Numbered from the stretch's first letter, positions 16,382-24,009 are shown. The stretch: 43,341 nt of DNA from Bradyrhizobium sp. cir1 (GCF_014198245.1 NZ_JACIHE010000041.1:1-43341), one strand, 5' to 3'. The notes: a model not told the origin generated them from the letters alone. Made by a program: numbers and translations.

Positions 16382-16411
16382 TTTACGGTCAATTAAGCTT
16401 TCGGGTTTATG
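16382..16411 (+). promoter_or_regulatory. candidate promoter with CtrA-like box for the small RNA
   Basis: TTTACG (16382-16387) and TTTATG (16406-16411) are 18 bases apart and could serve as -35 and -10. Overlapping the -35 is TTTA-N7-TTAA (16382-16396), one mismatch from the CtrA consensus TTAA-N7-TTAA. Both assignments are from eye inspection; the -35 is weak. Confidence 0.35.
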
Positions 16412-16417
16412 ACTGGA

Positions 16418-16516
16418 ACTGTCCTCGTTTGGACACCGAGTGGCTCCTGTCCACTCTGTTTGACGCCTCCCTGTTATCAACTTTCAAAGCCGCCGGTCTC
16501 CGGCGGCTCTTTTTTT
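16418..16516 (+). ncRNA. candidate trans-acting small RNA
   Basis: A compact, about 100-nt intergenic transcript is suggested by structure. Hairpin 1 is GTCC (16421-16424) with GGAC (16431-16434). Hairpin 2 is GAGTGG (16438-16443) with CCACTC (16451-16456), whose 7-base loop is CTCCTGT. A mostly unpaired stretch follows that holds CCTCCC (16466-16471), and then a strong terminator at 16488-16516. CU-rich motifs complementary to Shine-Dalgarno sequences, exposed in loops or single strands, are typical of alphaproteobacterial small RNAs that block translation. No protein-like open frame covers the segment. The 5' end is inferred from the weak promoter; the identity with any named Bradyrhizobium sRNA family is not known to me. 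Confidence 0.55.
16488..16516 (+). terminator. rho-independent terminator
   Basis: A nine-base-pair stem AGCCGCCGG / CCGGCGGCT with loop TCT, followed by CTTTTTTT. It is oriented on the plus strand and has no plus-strand gene just upstream except the candidate small RNA. Confidence 0.9.
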
Positions 16517-16662
16517 GCCTCTCACACTGGTTGAATTCCGAGGAATGACCCGCGGAAACCATATCCTCGCTTGTCGCTGGACTCCGCGTCTCGCCCGCGC
16601 AATGATTTGTTCATCATAATCCGGCGCCAAAGCCGGACCGGTAAACAGTTGCGTAAGGGGCG

Positions 16663-16670
16663 TTAACCAT
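16663..16670. promoter_or_regulatory. TTAACCAT motif over the start codon of the RcdA-like gene
   Basis: TTAACCAT overlaps the ATG at 16669. This octamer has been described as a second form of CtrA recognition sequence in Caulobacter; here it is also simply what precedes the codon, so chance is possible. Confidence 0.25.
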
Positions 16671-17178
16671 GGAACGTTTGCAAGCCGAAGGTGCTCTCGT
16701 TCAACTCAGCGAGCGGTTCACCAATTCTGCGGCGTTCGGCGCGCTGTTCCGCGAGGGCATGGATCTGGTTGAAGAGACCGCCGCGTATCTCGACGGCGCC
16801 GGCCGCGTCGAGGCCAAGGCGCTCGATCGCGCCGTCAGCCTCACCTACGCGACCGAGAGCATGCGCCTCACCACCCGTCTGATGCAGCTCGCCTCGTGGC
16901 TGCTGCTGCACCGCGCGGTGAAGGAAGGCGAGATGACGCTGATGCAGGCCAACCGCGAGAAGACCAAGGTCAAGCTCACCGCTGCCGATCCCGGCCCCGC
17001 CGACACCATCGAGAAGCTGCCCTCGCAGCTCCAGGAACTGATCCATCGCTCGATGAGCTTGCAGACCCGCGTGCGCCGTCTCGACACCACCATCCACACC
17101 CCGCCGGCCGAACATGTCGCCATCGGCAACCCGCTGGTGCCGCACCTCAACGCGCTGAAGGCCGCGTTCGAGCGGTAA
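16669..17178 (+). CDS. DUF1465 / RcdA-like protein
   Basis: A 169-residue helical protein of the DUF1465 family, whose characterised member is Caulobacter RcdA, an adaptor that helps ClpXP degrade the cell-cycle regulator CtrA at the pole. Seen here are an N-terminal LSERFTNSAAFGALFREGMDL, a long helical middle with LTYATESMRLTTRLMQLASWLLLHRAVKEGEM, and a tail running PLVPHLNALKAAFER. Length fits the family. The start ATG has a modest TAAGGGG upstream. It stands as a single gene downstream of the terminator of the candidate small RNA. Adaptor function is by family only; client specificity in this lineage is unknown. Confidence 0.82.
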   Translation: MERLQAEGALVQLSERFTNSAAFGALFREGMDLVEETAAYLDGAGRVEAKALDRAVSLTYATESMRLTTRLMQLASWLLLHRAVKEGEMTLMQANREKTKVKLTAADPGPADTIEKLPSQLQELIHRSMSLQTRVRRLDTTIHTPPAEHVAIGNPLVPHLNALKAAFER

Positions 17179-17190
17179 GGTCCAGCTCTC

Positions 17191-17280
17191 GTAGGGTGGA
17201 CAAAGGCGCAAAGCGCCGTGCCCTCTCTTTCAGCATCGCAATCAAGGTTGGTGGGCACGCTTTCGCTTTGCCCGCCCTAC
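17191..17280. repeat. intergenic palindrome family H
   Basis: About 90 bp, starting GTAGGGTGGACAAAGGCGCAA and ending TTTGCCCGCCCTAC, with an inner GCAAAGCGCCGTGCCC / GGGCACGCTTTCGC pair. It is a distinct family from the adjacent family B copy at 17312-17397, so two unrelated palindromes are stacked between convergent genes. Confidence 0.75.
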
Positions 17281-17311
17281 AGCCATTTGCCTGCGCTAGC
17301 GTTCTATCCCC

Positions 17312-17397
17312 GTCATTGCGAGCGAAGCGAAGCAATCCAGAAAGTCTCCGCAGAGGCAGTCTGGATTGCTTCGTCCGCAAGTGCTCCTCGCAATGAC
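17312..17397. repeat. intergenic palindrome family B, copy 2
   Basis: About 86 bp, beginning GTCATTGCGAGCGAAGCGAAG and ending CTCGCAATGAC; nearly identical in the arms to 9538-9622, with a divergent centre. Confidence 0.85.
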
Positions 17398-17410
17398 GGC
17401 CCTAAAAACA

Positions 17411-17440
17411 AAAACGCCCCCGGCTCTCCGGGGGCGTTTT
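17411..17440. terminator. bidirectional rho-independent terminator
   Basis: A 13-base-pair stem AAAACGCCCCCGG / CCGGGGGCGTTTT with a CTCT loop and A/T tails on both sides, so it can stop rpmE (minus strand) and the RcdA-like gene (plus strand). Confidence 0.92.
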
Positions 17441-17464
17441 TCGTCTCCAGCCTTGCAGGCCGGA

Positions 17465-17692
17465 TCAATCCTTTTTGAGAAAGCCCGAAAACTTCTTCTG
17501 GAAGCGCGAGACGCGGCCGCCGCGGTCCATGATCTGGGCGTTGCCGCCGGTCCAGGCCGGGTGCGACTTCGGGTCGATGTCGAGGTGCAGCTTGTCGCCT
17601 TCCTTGCCCCAGGTGGAGCGGGTCTGGTACTCGGAACCGTCGGTCATCACGACCGTAATCGTATGATAATTCGGGTGAATTTCGGCTTTCAT
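17465..17692 (-). CDS. rpmE: 50S ribosomal protein L31
   Basis: A 75-residue L31. It begins MKAEIHPNYHTITVVMTDG and includes the family block STWGKEGDKLHLDIDPKSHP and TGGNAQIMDRGGRVSRF. It contains no cysteine, so it is a zinc-independent form of L31 lacking the CxxC metal site; in many bacteria the Cys-free paralogue is the one used when zinc is scarce. Here the single copy seen is followed at once by a strong terminator. Confidence 0.97.
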   Translation of the reverse strand: MKAEIHPNYHTITVVMTDGSEYQTRSTWGKEGDKLHLDIDPKSHPAWTGGNAQIMDRGGRVSRFQKKFSGFLKKD

Positions 17693-17890
17693 GGCAATTC
17701 CTCGGCGCGCCGGCGCCTTCTTGGGTGGCTAGCGAATGACAGATTTGGGCGGGTCTATACCCCACAGGCCCCCTTAAAACAAGCCATTGTGGGGACTTGA
17801 GAACCGGGCCGCCCCCTAAGGGACATCCCGGATTTGCCACTCCCCGTGCTGCGGCCTATGTGGGGGTGATTGTCCCTAGGGTCCGATCTC

Positions 17891-19741
17891 ATGAGCGCAG
17901 TGGAACGGCTTGACGACCAGTACCGCGACGAGCGCGACACCGCGCCGGCGGAAGCCCCGTCGATCGAGACCGAGCTGATCGAGCAACCCGCCAAGGGGCG
18001 CGCGAAGCTGCGGCCGTTGCTGGCGCTCGCGCCCTATGTGAGCCGCTATCGCGGCCGGGCCGCGCTCGCCTTCGTCGCACTCACGATCGCGGCGCTGACC
18101 ACGCTGTTGGTGCCGGTCGCGGTGCGCCGGATGATCGATTTCGGCCTGACGCCCGAGGGCATCGAGCTGATCAACAGCTACTTCTCGGTGATGATCGCTG
18201 TCGTCGCCGTGCTCGCGCTGGCGAGCGCTGCGCGCTACTACCTCGTGATGACGATCGGCGAGCGCATCGTCGCCGATTTGCGCCGTGACGTGTTCGCGCA
18301 TCTCTTGTCGCTGTCGCCGTCCTTCTTCGATTCCGCGCGCAGCGGCGAGCTGATCTCGCGCCTCACCGCCGACACCACCCAGATCAAGTCCGCCGTCGGC
18401 GCCTCCGTGTCGATCGCGCTGCGCAATCTGATGATGTTCTTCGGTGCGGCCGCGATGATGGTGATCACCAGCCCGAAGCTGTCGGGCTTCGTGCTGCTGG
18501 CGATACCTTTGATCGTGCTGCCGCTGGTCGCGTTCGGGCGCTGGGTGCGCCGGCTGTCGCGCAACGCGCAGGACACGCTCGCCGATGCCTCCGCCTATGC
18601 GGGCGAGCTGGTCGGAGCGATCCGCACCGTGCAGGCCTATACCAGCGAGGGCTTCGCCGAGAAGCGCTTCGGCGGTGAGGTCGAGCAGGCCTATGAGGCG
18701 GCGCGCACCTCGACCCAGGCCCGCGCCGTGCTCACCGCCATCATCATCTTCATCGTATTCGCAAGCGTGGTCGCGATCCTCTGGATCGGCTCGCATGACG
18801 TCCTCACCGGTGCCATCACGCCGGGCCGGCTCGGCCAGTTCGTGCTCTATGCGGCCTTTGCCGCCGCCGGCCTCGGCCAGCTCAGCGAGGTCTGGGGCGA
18901 GGTCTCGGCGGCCTCGGGTGCAGCCGAGCGCCTGTTCGAGATTTTGCACGTGCCGCCCGAGATCGCAGCGCCCGCTGCACCGCGCGCTTTGCCGGTGCCG
19001 CCACGCGGCGAGGTCGGCTTCGACCGCGTCAGCTTCGCCTATCCGGCCCGTCCCGACGTCAACGTGCTCGACGCGGTGTCGTTTACGGTGCGGCCCGGCG
19101 AGAAGGTCGCGATCGTCGGTCCCTCCGGTGCCGGCAAGAGCACGATCTTCCATCTGCTGCTGCGCTTCTATGATCCGCGCAATGGCGCGATCTCGCTCGA
19201 CGGCGTGCCGGTGAAGTCCGCCGATCCCCGCGATTTCCGCTGCCGTATCGCGCTGGTGCCGCAGGAATCCAACGTGTTCGCCGCCAGCGCCCGCGAGAAC
19301 ATCCGCTTCGGCCGGCCCGATGCGACCGATGCCGAGGTCGAGCGCGCCGCCGAGCTCGCGCACGCCGCCGAATTCATCCGCCGCCTGCCCGAAGGTTTCG
19401 ACACCCCGCTCGGCGAGCGCGGCGTGACGCTGTCAGGCGGCCAGCGCCAGCGTATCGCGATCGCGCGCGCCATCCTGCGCGATGCGCCGCTGCTGCTGCT
19501 GGATGAAGCCACCTCCGCGCTCGATGCCGAGAGCGAGACGCTGGTGCAGACCGCGCTGGAAGAGCTGATGCGCCACCGCACCACGCTGGTGATCGCCCAT
19601 CGTCTCGCCACCGTCTTGTCCTGCGACCGCATCCTGGTGATGGAGCACGGCAAGATCGTCGAGCAGGGCACGCATGCCGAGCTCGTGGCGGCGAACGGGC
19701 TCTATGCCAGGCTGGCGAGGCTGCAGTTCGAGGGGGCGTGA
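17891..19741 (+). CDS. ABC exporter, MsbA-like transmembrane/ATPase fusion
   Basis: A 616-residue half-transporter with an N-terminal six-helix ABC membrane domain (about 45-335) and a C-terminal nucleotide-binding domain (about 370-610). Motifs: Walker A GPSGAGKST (about 410-418), Q-loop VPQES, signature LSGGQRQR (about 514), Walker B LLLLDEATSALD (about 534) and H-loop IAHRL. It would work as a homodimer to export a lipid, peptide or drug; the closest general type is MsbA/LmrA-like. The ATG at 17891 is used; a TTG at 17870 in the same frame has a GGGGG stretch in front and would add seven residues. A single gene, with a family A palindrome downstream. Confidence 0.9.
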   Translation: MSAVERLDDQYRDERDTAPAEAPSIETELIEQPAKGRAKLRPLLALAPYVSRYRGRAALAFVALTIAALTTLLVPVAVRRMIDFGLTPEGIELINSYFSVMIAVVAVLALASAARYYLVMTIGERIVADLRRDVFAHLLSLSPSFFDSARSGELISRLTADTTQIKSAVGASVSIALRNLMMFFGAAAMMVITSPKLSGFVLLAIPLIVLPLVAFGRWVRRLSRNAQDTLADASAYAGELVGAIRTVQAYTSEGFAEKRFGGEVEQAYEAARTSTQARAVLTAIIIFIVFASVVAILWIGSHDVLTGAITPGRLGQFVLYAAFAAAGLGQLSEVWGEVSAASGAAERLFEILHVPPEIAAPAAPRALPVPPRGEVGFDRVSFAYPARPDVNVLDAVSFTVRPGEKVAIVGPSGAGKSTIFHLLLRFYDPRNGAISLDGVPVKSADPRDFRCRIALVPQESNVFAASARENIRFGRPDATDAEVERAAELAHAAEFIRRLPEGFDTPLGERGVTLSGGQRQRIAIARAILRDAPLLLLDEATSALDAESETLVQTALEELMRHRTTLVIAHRLATVLSCDRILVMEHGKIVEQGTHAELVAANGLYARLARLQFEGA

Positions 19742-19771
19742 GGCATTTCAAAAAGCAGCCGCACTCGCGGT

Positions 19772-19870
19772 GTCATTCCCCGCGAAGGCGGGGAATCCAG
19801 TACTCCGAGACGCTAGTGAAATACGGAGCGGCCGCTGCGTACTGGATGCCCCGCCTTCGCGGGGCATGAC
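19772..19870. repeat. intergenic palindrome family A, copy 2
   Basis: About 99 bp, beginning GTCATTCCCCGCG and ending CGGGGCATGAC, with inner boxes ATCCAGTA and TACTGGAT. It lies between convergent genes. Confidence 0.85.
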
Positions 19871-19896
19871 AGCGGAGTGTTAGGGAAGCCCCTCGA

Positions 19897-20112
19897 TTAT
19901 TTGCACTTCGGTGACAGCGCCGGCACGTTCGGCCACGGCCAGTTCTTCCAGCTTCCATCTGCGTCCACGCAGGCCGATGGTCCGGGGGTATTCGTCTGTG
20001 CAGGGGCGCTCGATGTCGCAAAGCGCTGGTCGACATAGGTCGTCGACAGATATCCGGCGATGATGACGCCCAGCATCACCGAGGACCCCTTGGCCAGCTC
20101 GCTCAGCTTCAT
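19897..20112 (-). CDS. small membrane-anchored or secreted protein, function unknown
   Basis: A 71-residue protein. MKLSELAKG is followed by one hydrophobic segment (SSVMLGVIIAGYLST), so it is either membrane anchored or exported. The outer part holds two Cys (in SACVDADGSW and SPKCK, the latter two residues from the end) and a Trp-rich GSWKNWPWPN, suggesting a compact disulfide-bonded tail. GGAGACGATCG precedes the ATG at 20112. An overlapping frame (start 20125) has no protein-like features. I do not recognise a family. Confidence 0.6.
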   Translation of the reverse strand: MKLSELAKGSSVMLGVIIAGYLSTTYVDQRFATSSAPAQTNTPGPSACVDADGSWKNWPWPNVPALSPKCK

Positions 20113-20185
20113 CGATCGTCTCCATCCGCGTGCCATCGCTGAGACAACGAATAACCGGCGCCGCGGGATCCCTGCGTGACAGGCC

Positions 20186-20632
20186 TCACGCCCGCCACAC
20201 CATCTTCAGCACCGGCCGGCCCGAGGTCGGGTTCACATCGTCGCCGGCTTGGGCAAAGCCGTTGCGCTCGTAGAAGCGGATGGCGCGGGCATTGTCCTTG
20301 TTGACGAGCAGCGTGACGCCTGACGGCGACAGCCGCTTGGCCTCGTCCACCAGCAGCCGCGCCGCGTCCGAGCCCCAATGCGCGGGATCGACCACGAGCT
20401 GGTCGAGATAACCCTCGCCGTCGATGGTGACGAAGCCGGTCAGCACGCCGTCCTGTTCGGCGACCACGACCTGGGCCTTCGGCACCAGATCCTTGCGCCA
20501 GCGCTCGCGCCACCATTCCAGCCGCGCGGCGAAGTCGATCTGCGGATAGGCCTGCTGCCAGGTGCGATGCCAGAGGTCGATGGAGGCGGCTTCATCCTCG
20601 GGACGGTAGGGGCGGAGGTGGAGCGCGCTCAC
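20186..20632 (-). CDS. GNAT family N-acetyltransferase
   Basis: A 148-residue Gcn5-related acetyltransferase. The acetyl-CoA fold is seen in VVAEQDGVLTGFVTIDGEGYLDQLVVDP, followed by a poorly canonical glycine loop (HWGSDAARLLVDEAKR) and the C-terminal NARAIRFYERNGFAQAGD. It starts with GTG whose G is shared with the TAG stop of the upstream OmpA/MotB-like gene (TAGTG), a strong sign of translational coupling. The acceptor substrate is unknown; being coupled to an envelope motor-like pair raises the possibility that it modifies one of those proteins, but this is inference. Confidence 0.85.
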   Translation of the reverse strand: MSALHLRPYRPEDEAASIDLWHRTWQQAYPQIDFAARLEWWRERWRKDLVPKAQVVVAEQDGVLTGFVTIDGEGYLDQLVVDPAHWGSDAARLLVDEAKRLSPSGVTLLVNKDNARAIRFYERNGFAQAGDDVNPTSGRPVLKMVWRA

Positions 20633-21660
20633 TACCGCTCCGTCAGTTTCAGCTCGATGCGGCGGTTGCGCTTGTAGGCTTCTTCCGTGTTGCCGGTGTC
20701 GAGCGGCTGGAATTCGCCGAAGCCGGCGGCGACGAGACGCTGGGCGGGCACGCCGAGCGAGATCAGATACTGCACCACCGAGATGGCACGCGCGGCGGAC
20801 AGGTCCCAGTTCGACTTGAAGTTCGGACCATTCACCGGCCGCACGTCGGTGTGGCCGTCGACGCGCAGCACCCAGGCGATCTCGTTCGGAATCTTCTTGT
20901 CGAGCTCGATCAGCGCATTCGCGACGGTGTCGAGCTCGGCGCGTCCCTCGGGCAGCAGCGTCGCCTGGCCGGTGTCGAAGAACACTTCGGACTGGAACAC
21001 GAAGCGGTCGCCGACCACGCGGATGTCGGGGCGGTTGCCGAGGATGGCGCGCAGGCGGCCGAAGAATTCCGAGCGGTAGCGCGACAATTCCTGCACGCGC
21101 TGCGCCAAGGCAACGTTCAGGCGCGAGCCGAGATCGGCGATGCGGTTCTGCGATTCCTTGTCGCGCTTCTCGGATGCATCGAGCGCCTCCTCCAGCGCCG
21201 CCAATTGCCGGCGCAGCGCGCTGATCTGCTGGTTCAGCACCTCGATCTGCGCCAGCGCCCGCGCCGAGACCGCTTTCTCGGAATCCAGCGCCTTGCCGAG
21301 TTCGGTGCTCTTGCCCTGCGCATCGGTGCCGGCGGCAGCTAAGCCCTCATAGAGGCCCTTGATGCGGTCGCGCTCGGACTCGGCCGAGGCAAGGCCGGCC
21401 CTCAGCTGCGAGACCTGGTCGTCGAGCGTGAGCTTGCCGAGCTTCTCCAGCGACAACAGTTCGTTGAGCTGGGCGATCTTGGCGTTGAGCTGCTCCAGCG
21501 CCTTGTCCTTGCCGGTCACCTCCTGCGACAGGAAGAACTGCACCACCAGAAACACCGACAGCAGGAACACGATCGACAGCACCAGCGTCGACAGCGCGTC
21601 GACGAAGCCGGGCCAGTAGTTGAAGGCGCCTTCGTTGCGGCGGCCGCGTGCTAGAGCCAT
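20632..21660 (-). CDS. MotB/OmpA-like protein with long periplasmic coiled coil
   Basis: A 342-residue protein with one N-terminal membrane helix (about 22-45) that carries Asp21 at its start (WPGFVDALSTLV), matching the proton-pathway aspartate of MotB/TolR/ExbD. Residues about 50-180 are a strongly heptad-like Glu/Lys/Leu coiled coil. Residues about 215-340 are an OmpA domain for peptidoglycan binding, with VDGHTDVRPV, WDLSAARAISVVQYL and the end EEAYKRNRRIELKL. It follows the MotA-like gene by four bases. The coiled coil between membrane and OmpA domain is much longer than in flagellar MotB. The pair probably forms a proton-driven envelope motor of unknown output. Confidence 0.88.
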   Translation of the reverse strand: MALARGRRNEGAFNYWPGFVDALSTLVLSIVFLLSVFLVVQFFLSQEVTGKDKALEQLNAKIAQLNELLSLEKLGKLTLDDQVSQLRAGLASAESERDRIKGLYEGLAAAGTDAQGKSTELGKALDSEKAVSARALAQIEVLNQQISALRRQLAALEEALDASEKRDKESQNRIADLGSRLNVALAQRVQELSRYRSEFFGRLRAILGNRPDIRVVGDRFVFQSEVFFDTGQATLLPEGRAELDTVANALIELDKKIPNEIAWVLRVDGHTDVRPVNGPNFKSNWDLSAARAISVVQYLISLGVPAQRLVAAGFGEFQPLDTGNTEEAYKRNRRIELKLTER

Positions 21661-21664
21661 GTTG

Positions 21665-22696
21665 CTAACCCTTCTCGGGTTGACGCGCGATCCGTTCCAG
21701 CAGGCGCCGGATCTCGCGGTTCTGCTCGCCCTGGCCGTCGGCCCATTCGCGGATCATCTGCTGCTCGGTGCGCATGTGCGAGACCAGCGCCTGGATGGCT
21801 TCGGCAAGGTTCGCCATCGCCGCCGTGGTGCCGCGGCCGGCGCTGCCTTCCTCGAGCACGGAACGCAGGCGCTCGACCGCGACCTGAAGCTCGCCACTGG
21901 CGACGCCGCCGCCAGAGGCCGCGACCGCTACCTCGCCGCGGCCATATTCGCGCACGGTGGTGGCGAGCCAGTCCTCGAGGTCGGTGTAGAATCGGTTCTG
22001 CGCCTGGCTCGATTGCAGATCGAGAAAGCCGAGGATCAGCGAGCCGGCGAGGCCGAACAGGGAGCTCGAGAACGAGATGCCCATGCCGCCGAGCGGCGCG
22101 GCGAGGCCCTCCTTCAGCGTGTCGAACAGCGCCCCGGAATCGCCGCCGACCTTGAGCCCGTCGATCACCTTGCCGACCGAGCCGACCGTCTCGATCAGGC
22201 CCCAGAAGGTGCCGAGCAGGCCGAGGAAGACCAGGAGGCCGGTCATGTAGCGGGAGATGTCGCGGGCCTCGTCGAGGCGCGTCGCGATCGAATCGAGCAA
22301 ATGCCGCATGGTGGTCTGGGTGATGGTCATCCGCCCGGTGCGCTCGCCGCCCAGGATCATCGCCATCGGCGCCAGCAGCTTCGGGTGCCGGGCCGGGGCC
22401 AGGCCGGGATCGGCGATGCGGAAATTGTTGACCCAGGACACTTCAGGGTAGAGCCGGATGACCTGGCGGAACGCCAGCACGATGCCGATGAACAGCACCG
22501 CCCCGATCAGCGCGTTGAGGCCGGGATTGGCGAAAAAGGCCTGGATGATCTGCTTGTAGAGCACCACGCCCACCAGGGCGCACAGCACCAGGAAGACCAG
22601 CATCCGCACCAGGAAGACGCTGGGCGAGGACAGTTTTGTGTATTCGATGTCCATGGAGGAGCGGGGCGAGGCGCCTGACGGCATGGCCGGTATCAT
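21665..22696 (-). CDS. MotA/TolQ/ExbB proton channel family protein
   Basis: A 343-residue inner-membrane protein. Two hydrophobic segments near the N-terminus (about 28-52 and 60-80), a cytoplasmic stretch, then the MotA_ExbB core with TM3 (YMTGLLVFLGLLGTFWGLIE, about 150-170) and TM4 (ISFSSSLFGLAGSLILGFLDL, about 205-225), and a charged, probably helical C-terminal tail of about 100 residues. It lies upstream of its MotB-like partner by four bases. Three possible ATG starts (22696, 22684, 22655) all lack a clear ribosome binding site; the first is listed. No flagellar genes are near. Confidence 0.87.
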   Translation of the reverse strand: MIPAMPSGASPRSSMDIEYTKLSSPSVFLVRMLVFLVLCALVGVVLYKQIIQAFFANPGLNALIGAVLFIGIVLAFRQVIRLYPEVSWVNNFRIADPGLAPARHPKLLAPMAMILGGERTGRMTITQTTMRHLLDSIATRLDEARDISRYMTGLLVFLGLLGTFWGLIETVGSVGKVIDGLKVGGDSGALFDTLKEGLAAPLGGMGISFSSSLFGLAGSLILGFLDLQSSQAQNRFYTDLEDWLATTVREYGRGEVAVAASGGGVASGELQVAVERLRSVLEEGSAGRGTTAAMANLAEAIQALVSHMRTEQQMIREWADGQGEQNREIRRLLERIARQPEKG

Positions 22697-22938
22697 CCGT
22701 TACGAACGTGATTGCAGGGCGCACTATGGCACAGGCCCGGCCCAAAAAAAGCGCCGGATGCTCGGAATTCGGGGGGAGGTTCGGAACCCAAAGCGGAAAT
22801 CGCGCTTTGATAACGCGCAATTTGCAAAACTTCGGCATCTCGCAGGCCACCGGCGCCCTGTGGCTCCCCCCGGCTGTCGCCGGCACCTGCCCGTTCTTCC
22901 ACCGCTGCCCCACGAGACCTGACCAAGGGAGTGGTCGC

Positions 22939-23952
22939 ATGAGCGTCGTGTCCGCGATCATCGGGACTGCCGAACGCGTGCCGCTGCCGGATGTCGTGAT
23001 CCGCGCGGCGATCCAGCGCCTGTGCTCCCGTGCGGCGACGCGGCTGTCGGCGTTGGACGCGGCCGACGATGCCGCCTTCGCCGGGCGGATGCTGCTGCGG
23101 CCGATTGCCGGGGACGCCGGGCACGACGAGGCGCCAGCGTCCTTCGTGGCGAAGGTGCTCGGTCCCAACCGCAAATATTCGTGCTGCTTCTACAAGACGG
23201 ACGCGACCACGCTGCAGGAGGCGGAGGAGGAGGCGCTGCGCCAGACCGTCGAGCATGCCGGTCTCGCCGACGGCCAGGCTATCCTCGAGCTCGGCTGCGG
23301 CTGGGGCTCGCTGTCACTGTGGATGGCGCGGCAGTTTCCGCACGCGACGGTGACCGCGGTCTCGAGCTCGCAGGCGCAGCGCGCCTTGATCGAGGAGGAG
23401 GCGCGGCTGCGCGGGCTGCTCAATCTGCGCGTGGTCACCGCCGACATGAACGCGTTCGCGCCCGAGGCCCGGTTCGACCGCATCGTCGCGGTCGAGACGT
23501 TCGAGCGCATGATGAACTGGCGCAAGCTGATGACGCGCCTGCGCTCATGGCTCGCGCCCGAGGCGCGCTTCTTCATGCACATCGCCACCCATCGCACCGG
23601 CTCGCATCTGTTCGACCCGGCCGATCGCGAGGACTGGATCGCCCGGCACGTCTTCACCGGCGGACTGATGGCGAGCCATCACCTCGTCAGGCAATTCGAC
23701 GATATCTTCGCGGTCGAGAAGGAATGGTGCTGGAGCGGCACGCACTATCAGCGCACCGCGAACGACTGGCTTGCCAATTTCGACGCGCATCGCGAGACGA
23801 TCGAGGCGGTCTTGCGCAAGGTCTATGGCGACGACACCGGTCTCTGGATGCGGCGCTGGCGCTGGTTCTGCCTCGCGACATCAGGCCTGTTCGGCTATGC
23901 CGGCGGAGCAGAATGGGGCGTCAGCCACTACCGGATGAGGGCCGTCGAGTGA
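22939..23952 (+). CDS. SAM-dependent methyltransferase, CFA synthase / coclaurine N-methyltransferase-like
   Basis: A 337-residue class I methyltransferase of the cyclopropane-fatty-acid synthase superfamily. KYSCCFYK (about 79-86) and TLQEAEEEAL precede the SAM loop ILELGCGWGSLSLWMA (115-130); later come THRTGSHLFDP, WIARHVFTGGLMAS and the GTHY segment. The order and spacing resemble plant coclaurine N-methyltransferases and their bacterial relatives more than E. coli Cfa. At the usual FEH active-site element the sequence reads ETFERMMNW, so the catalytic-type histidine is Arg190 while Glu186 and Glu189 remain. The substrate could be a lipid or an amine. ATG 22939 follows AAGGGAG; the upstream extension overlaps the MotA-like gene's start and is rejected. 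Confidence 0.85.
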   Translation: MSVVSAIIGTAERVPLPDVVIRAAIQRLCSRAATRLSALDAADDAAFAGRMLLRPIAGDAGHDEAPASFVAKVLGPNRKYSCCFYKTDATTLQEAEEEALRQTVEHAGLADGQAILELGCGWGSLSLWMARQFPHATVTAVSSSQAQRALIEEEARLRGLLNLRVVTADMNAFAPEARFDRIVAVETFERMMNWRKLMTRLRSWLAPEARFFMHIATHRTGSHLFDPADREDWIARHVFTGGLMASHHLVRQFDDIFAVEKEWCWSGTHYQRTANDWLANFDAHRETIEAVLRKVYGDDTGLWMRRWRWFCLATSGLFGYAGGAEWGVSHYRMRAVE

Positions 23953-23989
23953 TTGCGATCTTCTGTCGCAGCAGCCGGTAATGGAAACC

Positions 23990-24009
23990 GACTCACAATC
24001 CGGTGAGTC
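23990..24009. other. short inverted repeat downstream of the methyltransferase
   Basis: GACTCAC-AATCCG-GTGAGTC makes a 7-bp stem about 40 bases after the methyltransferase stop. There is no T run, so it is not a typical terminator; it may be an operator in the 231-bp region before the efflux genes. Confidence 0.4.

Noticed and set aside
20186..22696. Zorya-type defence (ZorA/ZorB)
   Set aside because: The MotA/MotB-like pair resembles ZorAB in general layout, but no ZorC, ZorD or ZorE gene is adjacent, the MotB-like protein has a coiled coil rather than the ZorB form, and the pair is coupled to a GNAT gene.
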